From Biscogniauxia marginata (lineage: Eukaryota > Ascomycota > Sordariomycetes > Xylariales > Xylariaceae), in the NCBI GenBank assembly GCA_022695795.1, contig MU404106.1, positions 186,535 to 250,534 of the forward strand: DNA of 64,000 bases, read 5' to 3'. The position numbers were made by a program, and so were the translations under genes. Each line of letters opens with the position of its first letter. Position 1 is the first letter of the stretch. Under the pieces are notes generated by a model. It was not told the DNA's origin, did no database searches, and was given only the letters and a program-made list of their open reading frames with translations. Shown here in pieces: positions 1-12,744 of the stretch.

Positions 1-1465
1 CGCTCTGCTTAAGAATAACATGATATACCTAGATATGAACTGATATATATATAGAGAGAGAGAAAAAGCTGGCGTCTCAAATTAAGCTTATCTATTTTCC
101 CGATTCAAAGCTTGGTTATTTTTTTTCTTCCCGTTCTTAAACTTCTTCAACGGGAAAAAAAAAAGAGATAGGGATTAATCATGGAGGAGTTAATACGTAA
201 ATTAATTACGCCGGCGCCGGTGCCGGTGCCGGGTGATGAGTTACTCTGTGTATACCCTCAGTGGGGGTGTGGTGAACAAACAACCCCCCCACTCCGCCCC
301 AAGAAATCAAACTAAAGTAGTAAGGAGGTAGGCAAGTAAGGATATTCTCGAGATGGCGAAATTGTTGGGGAGAGGAAAAGGAGGGGGGGGGGGTGATTCA
401 ACTTTTTCTTTTCTTGGCGTATATATAAGTATATAGGTAGGTATGTTTTCAAGTAGACGACATACTTGATTAATTACGTGTTTCCGTAGGTAGATAGGCT
501 CCCCGTATTGACTAAGTACATACATCTAATAACTTAACCGGATCCCCCGTACCCCGTGCCCCCCCTGAGCTAACGGGACGGGGAAGAAAACCTCTTTCTA
601 TAAGATTTCTAAGTAGATACCTGCTTATTAGAACGATACTGCCCGCTTTGGCCATTATTATCGTAGTTGTTATTAGATAGTGGGTTGGAATAATATCTCT
701 TTCTCTCTGGCCAAGGGACCTACTTATCGTGGCCTGGTACTAAGTCAAGGCCGGAAGCGGTGAAGGGGAAGAATCACAGGTACAGACCGACCGACCTGTA
801 AAGGGGGGGGAGGGGGAACAAAGGGAGGGAGTGTTTTGGGTTTTGGATGTAAGAAGACCGCTGGATACGCATATGCCCTTAGTTCTAGCTCTTTCACGCA
901 GCAGCCTCCTTTCTCTGCCAGTTCTTCGTTATTACTAATATTAGGAAATGGTAGAGAGCGAAGCCGAGTTTAGTGTAGAGTTAATTGTATATATATACCT
1001 AGTCCTCCTATACTCTCGCTGGAATCGCCCTCCGTGGAATGAATCACATGTAGCTAAACGTCAGTGTTACTTGGTCGAATTACTAGAGTAAGTAGCCTAT
1101 GTATGTTACGGAGACTATCAAGACCGAGATACCTTAGACGAGAAGGTGAAGGCATCATGACCTTTAGCGTTGGCCCTGTAATGGGTGCTCTCTATAATCA
1201 TCATCTTCTGTAGCATATTGGTGTAGGCCTGCTCAGTATTATGTATAAAAATTCGGATAGAACTGTGCCTCGCTTGATTTTTACATACATCTCGTTACGC
1301 CTATGCTCACGCCGTACTATTGTTACATGATAGCGCAAATTGTCTGGAGAGTCTCTCATCCTATCTATAAGACGAATGGGGTATATGGTACGTCTTACAA
1401 TCTTGACCATACAACCATCCCTTAGTTCATCATACATCCCGTCATCTTCCTTCCAAGGCCCTCGC
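1..1465. other. Intergenic, no gene seen
   Basis: AT-leaning spacer with homopolymer runs (a G run near 381-390), short AT dinucleotide stretches and scattered GGTAGGT/TAGGTA words. The short open frames here have no recognisable protein character. The right end carries the 3' flank of the RNase gene that ends at 1466. Confidence 0.6.
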
Positions 1466-4400
1466 TCAGGGGGTCTGATTATCAACCTGCGGCTCTGTTG
1501 CTTGCTTCCCCTCTTCTCCATCTAGTGCAGCATTCTTATCCTCTGCCCTTTCAAGGACCTTGACGGCCTCGACTATAATCTGCGTCGTATGTACGTTAAC
1601 ATCCTTGAGCTTAACTTCGAACACGTCGCCGAGGCGGATTTCCGATATCCTTGAGACGTTGTTGAGCGTGTCCGCCTTCATGATGGCCGGCCGGTCAAAC
1701 CAGTTCAGCCGTCCCGCGATGCTGCGCTTCCCAGCAATGTGCGTGATGATAAATTTGAATGTTTTCGGAAGGTCAGCCTCACCGAACCGCCAGGCACGCA
1801 CTAGTGCTTGTAGAATCCACTGGTCGGTACCGTCGCCGTTGGACAGGGCCCGCGTCTGCCTCTCGCGGACTCGCAGCATCGGTAGCAGGCGGTTGAGGCG
1901 CTCACGGTTAAAAGGCAGGAACGAGTCGTCCGTGTTGCCGACGAGGGATTCGCCGCGACGATGCTCCTCGAGCATGGTACCTTCGATCTGCCAATGCACG
2001 ATCAAGTCAGAGAATCGACGTAGCGGTGACGTCGCTTTGGTATACATATCGGCGCCGATAGTGAAATGAGGGCTAGGCGTAGTCGATATCTCGTCGGTGC
2101 CGATAAGCATTCGCATGTGCCGCCAGTGGCTATCATCCGGGCGAATACCTGCCTTGAGGAGTGGGTTGACGACATCCCGTGCGTATTGCTGGACGAGTGC
2201 CGCGTTACGCAAAGCGTGAGGTTGTGTACGGTATGGTATGGGGATTCCCCGATCATGGCACCAACGTGCGGCGATCTCGCCAGCCAATCTCATGGCATTC
2301 TCGACTAGATCGGTGTCGGAGCCTTTGGAATATCTAATGCGAATTGATGGGTCACCAGACACGGCAAGAAACCCCTTATCGTCCTCTTCCACGGTAACCT
2401 TATCGAAGTATGCTTGAGCTTCAGGGCGAGGTTGGAAAAACGGCGTAGCCCCCTTGTGAAGCCGTTTGGCTTGTACTGCTCGACCAAGATTAGATAGTAA
2501 CTTGAGGTCGTTCCGCTGCTCATCAGTTACGTCTTGGGGTCGCGTCATCTTTCTTGGTGGTGGCCTGGCTTCGGGAATGGCACCGACGCTGATGGCTGCA
2601 CCATCCACAAATGGGTTCGTTCGACTTTCTCCAATAGCCGAGGCAACATTCTCCCCCGTCATGTATACAACATTCTTCAAAACCCCAGGGACGATCTTCT
2701 GATCTAACACTGTGCCATCTATGTCGACTAGTGCGCTGAAAGTGAGGCACGGCCTGTCTGCGGCAAGAGAAAACTTATTTTCACTGAGAACAGAGGGTAA
2801 CATGCGCTCAAAGTGACCAGAGAGGTAGATCGTTCCTGGGATAAGTTCAGCATGCCTGGCTATTGGAGTTTCGGCCGCAATAGACGATGCCGGGTCTGCA
2901 ACATGAACGTGGATCCAATATTGGTTAGGATTAGAGGTCCGCTCAAGCGATACTGCATCATCGATGTCTAGAGTGGTTTCAGAGTCGATACAATAAGCGG
3001 TAAGCCCATCCAGGGTTTTCCGGAGGGGCGACAATACATCGCTCTTTAAGTGGCTATCGATGACGCCCAAGGGAGGACGAATATAACCACCACCACGCTT
3101 AATCTCAATTTCTGGAAATCGTGTATTATACCGAGCTGGGATCTCCCACGGCGGTATCCAACCAACTTCCTGGAGGAATGTCCAGCCTACCGAGGGCGTG
3201 AGAGCTTCAGCATCTGTGTATCTATCAACCGCCCGCAGCAGAGTAGAACCCAATGTTTGTAGACGAGAATACTTTGGAAACTTCTGGTAGCCAGCCCATA
3301 GTTGAATGAACTGAAGGATGTCCCGGTCTGTATCCGTCCAATCGTGCGCACTTGGTGCCGGCGACTTAGATGGTCCAATTATACCGGTTTCTGTCCATAC
3401 TCGGGCTTTACGACTTTGATCAATAACCTTTCGAGCAGACCTGACGAATTTCTCAATGTAAGATGCCGACTCCAACTCGGATTTACCAGTCTTTCTTGAT
3501 CTCGTTTCTAAAAACCCGCGCACCATGTTTTCGACTTTCTGTATAAGGCGGACCTCGGACAACGGGCTGACCTCGAAGAGGTATGATCTCCTGTGGCCTA
3601 TTTGCTTGAGTGGCCTGAAAAATACTTCGTCCTGAAGAAGAGCCCTGTGCACGGCATACAGAGCAGTTGGTTCGAATTTACCATCGCGCTTACTGGATTC
3701 AGCGAGTAAGAGGTCGGCAATTTCATGCAAAGTAAGATAGCGATGCTTCTCAGGATGGCCTATGAAGGAGCTTGAGGCATCTAATGTGCCAGCATTCGCT
3801 TGATATACAGCTTCGGCATCATGCGCAAATTTCAACATTCTGCGCAGCAGGGGTGCGGCTGCAGCCTGTGAAGGGCCATGACCAAGGTCCTGCAAGGCGT
3901 TCAGAGCTTCCACTGGGGTTTCGTCGGATGGCAGTTGTGCAATGATGGGCTCGAGTTCGGCCGGCTCTGCGAACCCATGGACGACGAAAAGTGTCCTGAC
4001 GCCCAAGGCAGAGAACCACTTGCCACTGCTGGTGAAATACTGCTCGTACCCATTAATGTGGCCGAGAGCGATAGCCAGCATTGGTCTTCTCGAGCCATCA
4101 GAACTAGCAGATGCATGTTAGCATTAGCCTGGGTACATACTGATGAATGGGCGCGCGTACCTCATCTCGACCATGTCTCCGGGTTTCAACATGGTGTCGT
4201 CGCTTCGCAGGTCTCCAAGTTCATCTCCGTCGAACAAAGGGGAGACAACATCGAACTCAGCCATTGTCACATTTTGGGGGCGAGTAAAACTGTTGGATAG
4301 TTCGCCCATGTCGGCTATGTCAGTCATCATAGCCTCCGTTTTAGCGACATTCTCTCGGTCCCATTTTCGAAGACGCTCTCGAATTGGGAGCTTCTCTTCC

Positions 4401-4685
4401 GCTTGCCCGTCTTCGGCACGTAAGGAGGCATCTGGAGCATCGTGCTCTGAAGCAGGGTGCTGCACAGTTGCTAACGGCTGAATATATATATCAGCGTCAA
4501 ATACGTAGCCAGTCTCACAGGAACTTGTGACGTACTCTTTTGAATAAGAGGCTGGAGTGCGGCAACGCGCTGCGTGCGGGTAGTGACGAAGACAGCGCAT
4601 TAGATCGCAAGATGGCCGCATCTGGGCCCACCCGGCGAAGAGCACATCGCCAACAGACATAAGACCTACTCGAAGCCTGCAACAT
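1466..4685 (-). CDS. cyt-4: Mitochondrial exoribonuclease II (CYT-4/Dss1 family)
   Basis: Predicted 1034-aa RNase II/RNB-family 3'-5' exoribonuclease. The family (Neurospora CYT-4, yeast Dss1) acts in mitochondrial RNA turnover and splicing. Exons: 4685-4536, 4477-4161, 4103-1466; introns of 58 bp (GTACGT...CTGAT...TTCAG) and 57 bp (GTACGC...GCTAAC...CTGCTAG). The RNB core lies at about residues 525-870 and includes the acidic catalytic motif DSETTLDIDD near residues 529-538. The start is chosen at 4685 because only that frame, joined through the 58-bp intron, gives an Arg/Ser-rich presequence without early acidic residues, containing SYVCWRC near residue 10 and fit for mitochondrial import. 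A simpler start at 4660 in the second-exon frame remains open without the first intron but gives a poorer N-terminus. Upstream sequence is shared with the divergent GPI-protein gene. Confidence 0.9.
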
Positions 4686-5322
4686 TGTTCTGTTCTAGTT
4701 TGTCACTCTGTTGGTGAGTATCGAGTTAGACAAGTGAGGCGCTGGTGGCGATAAGACAAAATTTCTGCATGGGTTGCCAGTTTATCAGACAGCTGTGGGG
4801 AAATGCATGACAGCTGCTGCCGGCCCGTCCAACTATGGCGTGCAACGGGCTAACATGGAAGTTACCCGCGCGTATGCACGTGCTACCAAACGTTGAATGT
4901 CGGTAGACAACCTAAGCAGCAACTGTTTTCTGAATTGAAGCCTCAACTGTGGCTAGGAATGACAACGAGGCTGAATGTCTCTTCGATGCAAGCTAAGCGG
5001 CCCATTGCCACTGCTGTTTTCAGAATATCTCAAAGCACGGGCGAATTAGAGCCCGAGGTATTTCCTTGCTTTCAACCGCCAACCGCCTCTCACAGACGCC
5101 GAAGAAAGATGTGCTGCGACTTGAGCAATGTCTCAAAGCCCTCCCAAGAGTTGGCCCTCGATGCCCAGATATCAACTATGTCATCTTCTCAAAGAACTTG
5201 ACTTGACCTTTGTCCAGGCATTGGCCTCTTCTACCCCTTCTTCGCCTACATGAACGGAATCTGTCCGTCTCAGCTTTCCTCTCGTTCAGACAGCGTAGCA
5301 TCTCACGAGCCAATATCCAAAA
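4686..5322. other. Shared divergent promoter region
   Basis: 637 bp between the head of the RNase gene (-) and the head of the GPI-protein gene (+). No clear TATA box seen. Pyrimidine-rich tracts (for example 5217-5245) lie upstream of the + gene. An open frame at 4893-5201 has no protein-like features. Confidence 0.5.
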
Positions 5323-5844
5323 ATGGCGATCAAGCAAGTTGTAATCATGGCTTTGGCCAGCACTGTCCTAGCGCAGATGAGCTACATGGACAGCCCTATG
5401 GACTCGCTTATTCCCTCTGTACCTGTCTCTGTACCTGTCTCTACACCCGCGGTGTATCCGGTTGGAACGGATTCATCTACCGCCATCGACACGGCAAGTT
5501 CGGCCTCTGTAGCTACCGAGTCTAGCACGGTAACTACTGCACCGACTGAGATAACCTCATCAGTCTCGTCGTCGGCGGCCTATGCTACCGAGACCACCTC
5601 AATGCCGATGGAATCGTCTATGTCCACAATGATGGGTGGTATGCCGATGGGCACCGGTGGGATGGGAGGAATGCCCAACGCAACGTCGACGAGTCAGCCT
5701 GTTGCCGGTTCTGGTGCAGGTGCTCTGAACAGCATCTCGGTACGTTCGGCACTCTCGAGCCCGACGCTCAATTATGACTAACGTGCTCAATAGGTCGGCC
5801 TTCTCATGGTGTCCGTCACACTCGCGGCTCTGCTTCAGCTGTAA
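5323..5844 (+). CDS. Small GPI-anchored Ser/Thr-rich cell-surface protein
   Basis: Predicted 155-aa precursor. Exons 5323-5739 and 5794-5844; the 54-bp intron has GTACGT, a TGACTAAC branch and AATAG. Residues 1-17 form a signal peptide (hydrophobic core, cleavage likely after VLA). The middle is rich in Ser, Thr, Ala and Val, with a Met/Gly-rich stretch near residues 92-117 (repeated MGG/GMGG/PMG) and one N-glycosylation sequon (NATS). Splicing gives a C-terminal tail, SVGLLMVSVTLAALLQL, preceded by a small-residue GSGAG stretch: a typical GPI-attachment signal. If the intron is kept the protein ends with a polar tail at 5781 and would be secreted. I do not recognise a named family; a role at the wall or plasma membrane is inferred from architecture. 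It is divergent from the RNase gene. Confidence 0.8.
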
Positions 5845-6407
5845 AGGGTGATAGAGTCGAAGTATAAAAATTAAAACAAATCAAAATCAAAATCATTTGA
5901 GGGGGGATTAGGGGGCGCGGTATTCGCAGTCCCAAAGTTAGGCTCTCATATGTCTCGGCGTTTTCGACAGCAGGACCTTCTCATTCATCAATATCGGACA
6001 GAGTCGGATACACGACGGTTCTTCCGATCTAGTACTCCAGACCTTACACTACCTAATGCCATACTTGTCTAATAACCGGAGTTGTTCTCAGGAGGGTATT
6101 CGCAGAGTCCTTAATAGTTAGCAATATAACATTCACTCCTTCCAATTTCAAGCAAACCGACATGGGCTAAGACTGCGTGCGTAAGCGGTAGCTAAACCAG
6201 GAGATTTGTTAGTTAAAGTTTGGTTCAAAGTTTGTATCCAAGATTCGTACTTGTGAGGATGGGGCTTGGGGCTTATGGCTCCCGTAGAATGAATTGACCG
6301 GTACTATCACAACTAACTAATGGAACTAAGATGGGGGTTGACCACTGATCATCGATCCAATCGATCATCAGATGCAGATGACGCGGATATCTCGCTCAGC
6401 AAGGGGG

Positions 6408-6414
6408 TATAAAA
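6408..6414 (+). promoter_or_regulatory. TATA box (TATAAAA)
   Basis: A perfect TATAAAA follows a G run. Downstream is a CA-rich leader-like stretch (6426-6465) and an ATG 83 bp away at 6491. Just upstream (6346-6371) ATCATCGATCC/AATCGATCATC words repeat. It resembles a core promoter, but the only ORF after it is 36 codons, so function is uncertain. Confidence 0.4.
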
Positions 6415-6490
6415 GCTAATCATCGCACATCAACGGAGTGATCAACATCGCACACACTCAGCCAATTTCGTTTTTTCAAAAGCTTGAATA

Positions 6491-6601
6491 ATGGGGACGT
6501 GGAGGATTTGCGTCGCCTCGCTCTTCCATTCTTTTCGAGGAAAGAGGCTCAATCAGAAGAACACCCATGTTGGGGCTTTGCTGACGGGGACGCAACGTTG
6601 A
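6491..6601 (+). CDS. Possible 36-aa small ORF behind a TATA box
   Basis: ATG at 6491, stop TGA at 6599-6601, giving a 36-residue basic peptide starting MGTWRICVASLFHSF. It has no recognised homology and no clean signal peptide. It is included only because it is the first ATG after a strong TATA box and leader-like sequence. It could also be the first exon of a spliced transcript (a GTAAGA lies near 6617), the leader of a non-coding RNA, or chance. Confidence 0.2.
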   Translation: MGTWRICVASLFHSFRGKRLNQKNTHVGALLTGTQR

Positions 6602-8491
6602 CAAAGGTGTAATCATGTAAGACGAATTCCCAGGCCAATAGGGGGCAAGAAACTAAATAAGTCTTCACCATAGCATTAAAGACGTACGTGTGTGGTAATT
6701 ACACGGCCGCGGTCCTAATGAATAGGGCATATCCTACTAATAAGAGAAGAGAGGTAAGTAAATAAGACTAAGGTTAGGTAGTTTTCGCTGTAGATCCACC
6801 CGTTCAAATGGGATGGATACCAAGTATTACTAGTTAAAAGGGGGGCTCAGCTGGTCTAAGCCGCCAATGACCTTCCTTGTTCTCCGACCAACAACAATAA
6901 TAGGTTGTAGGTATCCAGTCGTCGGTCTACGGTCAAGACATTGGCCGGCGTATTATACCTCTTTGGTAGGTTAGGGAGGTTAGGTAGGTTAGGTACACAT
7001 TCTCCAGACCAGAGCGAGTGGTTCTGCTAGCGGCTGCAGGTACGAGAACGTCTTCCCAATTTAGTGATGCAGGTACCAAAATATACCAAGGTATATATGC
7101 CGGCGTTCTCTTAGTACGATTCCGATTGGGGAGATGATCGGCACACGGCTGTCGGCCGTCAAATCAACATCAACGCCGTCACGTTCTCTTATTACCTTAG
7201 GTATTATTTATTTACCGTCACGACTCGATGACAGTCGTTCCTTCGGCAGCTACTAGTACGTGCTGTGGTAATTTATGTATGCACGACGCTTACGGTAATC
7301 TTCCACATACCAGATAGGTATCAGATAGGTATATAAGTACCTACCGATGAGATGCCTAGGTTAATACCTACCTATCCAATTCCCCTTTTCATTCAGTTCC
7401 AATTGCGGACATTGCGTGCAATAAATATTCTAGGCTTTCTAGATGAAAGGGCCGGCGTGCGGATCTGTTTAAGAATCGACCTCAGGCCGTCAGGGCAGTC
7501 TATGTGATGTTCTCCAGGTTTCGCAGGGATAAGAGGGCGACAGAGGTGTAGAGGTAATCTCGCTTCAGCCTCGGGCAATTTCCCATGTACCCTGCTAACT
7601 TATGCAATCCTTGCTAGAGTAAGGACAGGAAGCCAAAAACAGGTCGAGGAAGGAGCTGCGCTTTTGAAACTAAACCTTACTCAGATAGCCTGCTTAGCTG
7701 CCTTCCCCCCTATCTTTGCCTTGATTTGCTTCATTTTCCATCTCCACCACTCACGTCCGTCCACAACCACCACCCAACTACTACCTATTTCGTTTTATCC
7801 TACTGTATGTACTTTATTTTATCGTATCTTATTCTGCCTACCGCAGTATATACCTGTATTATTCGACATCACTTGATACATATGTACCTATCTATGTACG
7901 TATCTATGTTGGCAGGCGAGCCAAACCCCTGTCTCCTCCGGTGCCATTGGCCACGATCCTCCTTAGTTTCCCAAATCCCAGTGGAAGAAGTATCGTGGGC
8001 TGCTATTTTGATATGTACAGGACCCCGGCCGGCCCAGCGTGGCCTAGGTTCTTGAGGATCCATACCAAGATTGGCCAGGCGGATGCCGAGATGCTACGCA
8101 CAGAATACGGTGCAGGGGGAGCCCGAGGGAACTGTCCCATTACCCAGAAGATAACCGTGAGTCGGTTTTGGCGCCAGTCGCCCCCGTGAGGCCGTGGCAA
8201 TTAATAAAACTACCGCCTCCGCCGCATCTGTGATATACCCTCCTTTTCCTTCTCTCTTTTTCTCTCCACGAAACGCCCTCTTAATATCGATGTCTTGACA
8301 AGAAGAAAGCATCTCCCCCAGCTTTCGTCCTTCGTTTCTGCCATCCTCACCCACCGCTTCACTCTTTCAGCGGGCATTCTTTTTCCTAACGAAATCACGA
8401 CTAATACATACGGCGATTATACAAATATACATATATATACATTATCTTGCTGGGACTGAGTCTTGAGGAGTTATTCGGAAGACGGGTAACA

Positions 8492-10219
8492 ATGAAGGCG
8501 TCTTATGCGGTAGCGGCTCTTACCGCCGGCGCCAGTGCCGGCAGTGTGCACCACAGACACGCCCACTTGCACGGTCTCGAGAAGAAGAGTGTCGACAACA
8601 GCACTTGCGGTTGCACCACCATCTACAGCACCTTCTACGGCGAACCCACCCGTAAGTCTTGGCCCCCGTGACTATAACCTCAAGGGCGTGTTGTATCTAA
8701 TCATCTTGTAGTTATCTTCCCCTCCGCCCCCCCTGCGCCAGTCACCAGCTCAAGTGCTGCGCCAACTACCACCCAGGTCGTGGTGCCCGTGGTGCCGACC
8801 CCCGTTCCCCAGGTCTGCCCGACCACGGGTGTCTACACCTTCCCGGCTACGACTATCACTCTGACTGAGTCCACCACTGTGTGTGGCGCCACCTCGACCG
8901 CACTCCCGAGTGGTACTCACACCATTGGCGGTGTCACCACCGCTGTCACCACCGCTACGACTCTTACCCTCCCGGTTCCCACCGTGTCGACGAGCGAAGG
9001 TGTCACTACCAGCATCCTCACCACGACTACCTACGTTTGCCCGGAGGCTGGAACCTACACCATCGCTCCCACCACCACCACGGTCCCCAAGGACACCACT
9101 GTGAACTACCCCATCGTTACCAGCTTCCCTCCGGGCACCTACACTCAGCCCGAGGTCGTGACGACCGTCACTGAGACCAGCTACACAGTCTACTGCCCCT
9201 TCGACGTCCCTGAGGCGACGCCCTCCACCACCGAAATCCCGATTGTGACGTCCTCTGTTGTTGCCACTGCTGTTCCCACTCCTTCCACCGAGGCGCCGGC
9301 AACTTCGTATCCTGCTCCATCCACTGCTTCCAGTGTTTCGTCCAGTGCCTCGTCCAGTGCTTCGTCCACCGCAATTGTACCTAAGCCAACTGGCGGCTTG
9401 GCTGACTCGTTGCCGGGCAAGCCGGCAGCCTTGACATACACCCCCTATCTACCGGATGTGGGCGGTGGTTGCAAGACAGCCCAGGAGGTTGATTCCGATA
9501 TCGCCGCTATTGCCGCCGCTGGAATCACCCACGTTCGTCTCTACTCTACCGACTGTGACACCCTGCCAAATGTCAGTGCTGCTGCCGAGAAGTATGGTGT
9601 CAGACTGTACGTCGGTATCTTCATTAAGGGCGATGGCTGCAGCGCCAGCACCTCTAGCATCAAGGAGCAGGTCGACGCCATCAAGGAGTGGGCCAAGTAT
9701 GACCTGGTGGATATCATCTTTGTTGGTAACGAGGCCGGTTTCCAGGGCTACTGCTCGGGTGCGCAGCTTGCTTCCCTGATCACGGCGGTCAGGGGCGAGA
9801 TTCCCTACAGCGGCCCCTTCTCCACTGCTGACACTGTCAACACCTGGGAGAACACCGAGTTCTCGGGCCCCGTATGCGGCGTTATCGACACGGTTGGCTG
9901 CAACTCTCACCCTTACTTCAATGAGGCCACCGCCCCCTCCGAGGCCGGTGAATTCGTGAGCAGCCAACTAGACATCTGCAACAGCATCTGCTCTGGCAAG
10001 GACGCCTTTGTCACTGAGACTGGTTGGCCGAGCGCCGGTGAGGCCCACGGTCTTGCCGTTCCTGGTGTCGCCGAGCAGAAGATCGCCATTGACTCTATGC
10101 TCGCCCTGCTCCCTGAGAAGGTCACCCTGCTGAGTTTGACAAATGACCTCTGGAAGGGTCCGGGTGAGGATGCCTGGGGTTGCGCCAACGTGCTTGGCAT
10201 TAAGCTGTCCACTTCGTAA
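8492..10219 (+). CDS. Secreted GH17 beta-1,3-glucanase (BtgE-like)
   Basis: Predicted 555-aa cell-wall glucan hydrolase or transglycosylase. Exons 8492-8651 and 8712-10219, intron 60 bp (GTAAGT...TTGTAG). The start at 8492 gives an N-terminal signal peptide (MKASYAVAALTAGASAG) followed by a His-rich segment. Residues about 55-270 are Thr/Val/Pro-rich with cysteine-containing repeats (VCPTTGVYTFP, YVCPEAGTYTI, YCP), then a Ser/Ala-rich linker (about 255-275), then a GH17 domain (about 285-550). The putative catalytic acids are Glu394 in FVGNEAG and Glu489 in VTETGWP, both in family signature positions. The protein ends KLSTS with no hydrophobic tail, so it is not GPI-anchored, unlike EglC; the layout matches Aspergillus BtgE. 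Exon 2 has strongly C-ending codons, which suggests high expression. Confidence 0.9.
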
Positions 10220-12472
10220 AGTCTCGATACGCTAGGCCTGCCATTACCTTCTAAGTGATGCCTATCTACGGAGGTTTTTTGGTCGTCAATATTATCTTGG
10301 ATCTCGAGATTTGGGTAAGGAATATTTAAAGGATATATATCCAAGAAATGGGACACGATGAGAGGAGACAAAAAAAAGGGATGGGGGGGGCTACCGCTCG
10401 CCATAACTTCTAGCAACATTAGCTGCCAAAAATGTTCCCCTGGCCGGCTCTGCATTTAGGGGTCCGATTCAAATAATGTTGTAATTTACAAACAAAGACT
10501 TAACCTACCCTAGTGTCTATTTTATGGATATACTTCGCCCGTTTGTCGTCACCCAATTGGTCTTGCTGTTTCAAACCCTGATTTGTCTCTGTGTGAATAC
10601 CGTGATGTCCCCGAGCCCTGTAAGTGAGAATGTGTCTCAGACACCTACCTGTCTAGGACATCTTTTTTGTTTCCCCTTGTAATCTATGTGCGGAAATCAT
10701 GCGGGTAGGGGGATAGCGAGGTTGGGTTTTTTGTTTTTGTTTTGCTCTTGTGAACTCTAATCCGTTAGAACTATCTCGGCCTCTTGACAGGATATTTATC
10801 TTCGTAAACGTGCGATGACATACCGTCGTCAGCTTCTCATCTTTTCTTACTTATCCAGTCATTCGCGATTCAGAAAGAAAAATTTTTTAAGGAAAATTTC
10901 ACCCGTGCTTATTCCTTTCGTATGAGTAGTATGTCTTTATATATAGTAAAATACAAATCAGCTCACGTTGCTATGGTACAAAATAAAATATAGAATATTT
11001 TTCTTAGCTTGGCTAAGTAAATGAATGCCGAAGAGGAGACAAGAGGAAGAGGATTTAGGTAGGTTTCTTTCTGATTTAATACTTAGCGAACTAGTACCCT
11101 TCGAGATATTGATCAATGCCGTCTGCACTCATACATAAATATGTATATAGGTAAGTTGCTGAGTGTTGGGAAGCAGGCGGCCGTGTAACCCATGAGCCTT
11201 CTCTCGCACGTGCTGTACTCTCTACATACTTCCCTTCCTTTAGTCGATAAAGGCAATACGATAGATAGTCACGCAACGAACGGGTGAGACCCATATGTTA
11301 AATTCACGCTACGGGAGAATGCCCCTGAGATACATTCTTTTGATAAGTAGGGGGGGGGGAATAAAAAGAAATCCAAATTTTTTTCGTTTTATACCCTCTA
11401 ACTTCTTCGTGCTCTATGAATCGAGAATCGGGGACTTCTCAGGCCATTGCGATTTGTCTCTCCGCACAGACGTTCTGGCTAGAGATGAGACAGATGTGTC
11501 TTATTGCTAAAGCTTCGCCATGACACCGAAATTGTGTAGGGGTGGAAGCTCTTTCGTCGCTAAGATCAAATGTATGGTCTGCCTATCTCTAGAGTACGGG
11601 TTGGGTCTGCAGCAACTGGGATATATAGGTAATCAAGCATATCGTATTATGGCTCTTAGAGTTGTGGTTAGGGGGGAGAAGAGTGGCTGGTTTTCTTTTC
11701 TGCCTAGGTACCTATATTGAAGGGGAAGTATGAGCGGTTAGAAAGAAAGATAAAGAGGTTGCGCATAGGGGTTAAGGAGAGGGATCGACTTTAGGATGAA
11801 CATGTACCTTCATCCATCCATCCGTCCCATTTGCTCCTTTCAAGGCTCCTAGTGAGCCATATCCTCCTGTCTAATCATCCTGCCTATACATTCTTTTTAC
11901 CGCTGTCCACCAATCCTCCAGTCCCTTATATGTGACAGATGCCGTTTTACCGTCAGCCAGTAAGCCAGCAAGTCCGACTCTAAGAGGAACATTAGTCAAA
12001 GAGAAGAGTTTTGCTCAATCAAATTACTTCATCGGTTGAGTAGAAGTAAAAGTAATACGCACTACTAACCACACTTATCTACCTCTATTGCTCCGTTTAC
12101 CAGAGATGACAGGAGAGGTTTTCAATACTTACAACCATAAACGCTCGTGAACTTAGGATCACTATGTCCACAGATTTCTTTATATACGAAGGGAAAGCGA
12201 CCAAACCTCGGATACGTAACTATAATAACAAACCTGTCGTCGTATGAGCGAACCCCCTAATATTCTATACCTTATACCCCGATAACACATACGTACCTGT
12301 TTCTTCATCAACCCTCATGATGAGCCTTACAAGCCCTATACATGTAGAAACTCCACCTCATTTAAGCAAGCAGGTAGGTAAGTAAGTACCTAGTTTACTT
12401 AAAAGCTCTCCCTCCCATTTCAAGCCCAAGCGTCAATCGTTCAAAAAAAAAAATACAGATAGATAAATAATC

Positions 12473-12490
12473 AGAGAGAGAGAGAGAGAG
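12473..12490 (+). repeat. (AG)9 microsatellite
   Basis: Uninterrupted AG dinucleotide repeat in non-coding DNA. Confidence 0.9.
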
Positions 12491-12744
12491 AAGTTTATAC
12501 CCAGCATCACACCACACCAATCGTCCATCCCCCTCCGTCGTCTAGCTTTTCGATGAAACAAACCTTCACACCTAGAAAAGAAAAAGAGACCTTTCACGAC
12601 CCTCAAAAAACCTGGTCTCGTTCATCCAAAAATAGTAAGAACCTCTCGAAACACGAAGTTTTCTATCACCCTCACGGTTAAAGCAAAGTTGGCGACTACC
12701 GTAAGGTTTAGACAGAACAGTACTTGAAAGACCGAATATAACGC

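Larger units (their letters stand above)
5845..8491. other. 2.6-kb intergenic spacer
   Basis: No recognisable gene. It contains a TATA box with a 36-codon ORF (listed separately), a GGTTAGG-like degenerate run at 6966-6995, a cluster of TAGGTA/TACCTA words at 7315-7377, and a CT-rich tract at 8225-8270 within the likely leader of the GH17 gene. Short ORFs at 7664-8055 and 8094-8398 look like noise. Confidence 0.5.

Noticed and set aside
6966..6995. Interstitial telomere repeat
   Set aside because: GGTTAGG-like words with a single TTAGGG; not a tandem TTAGGG array.
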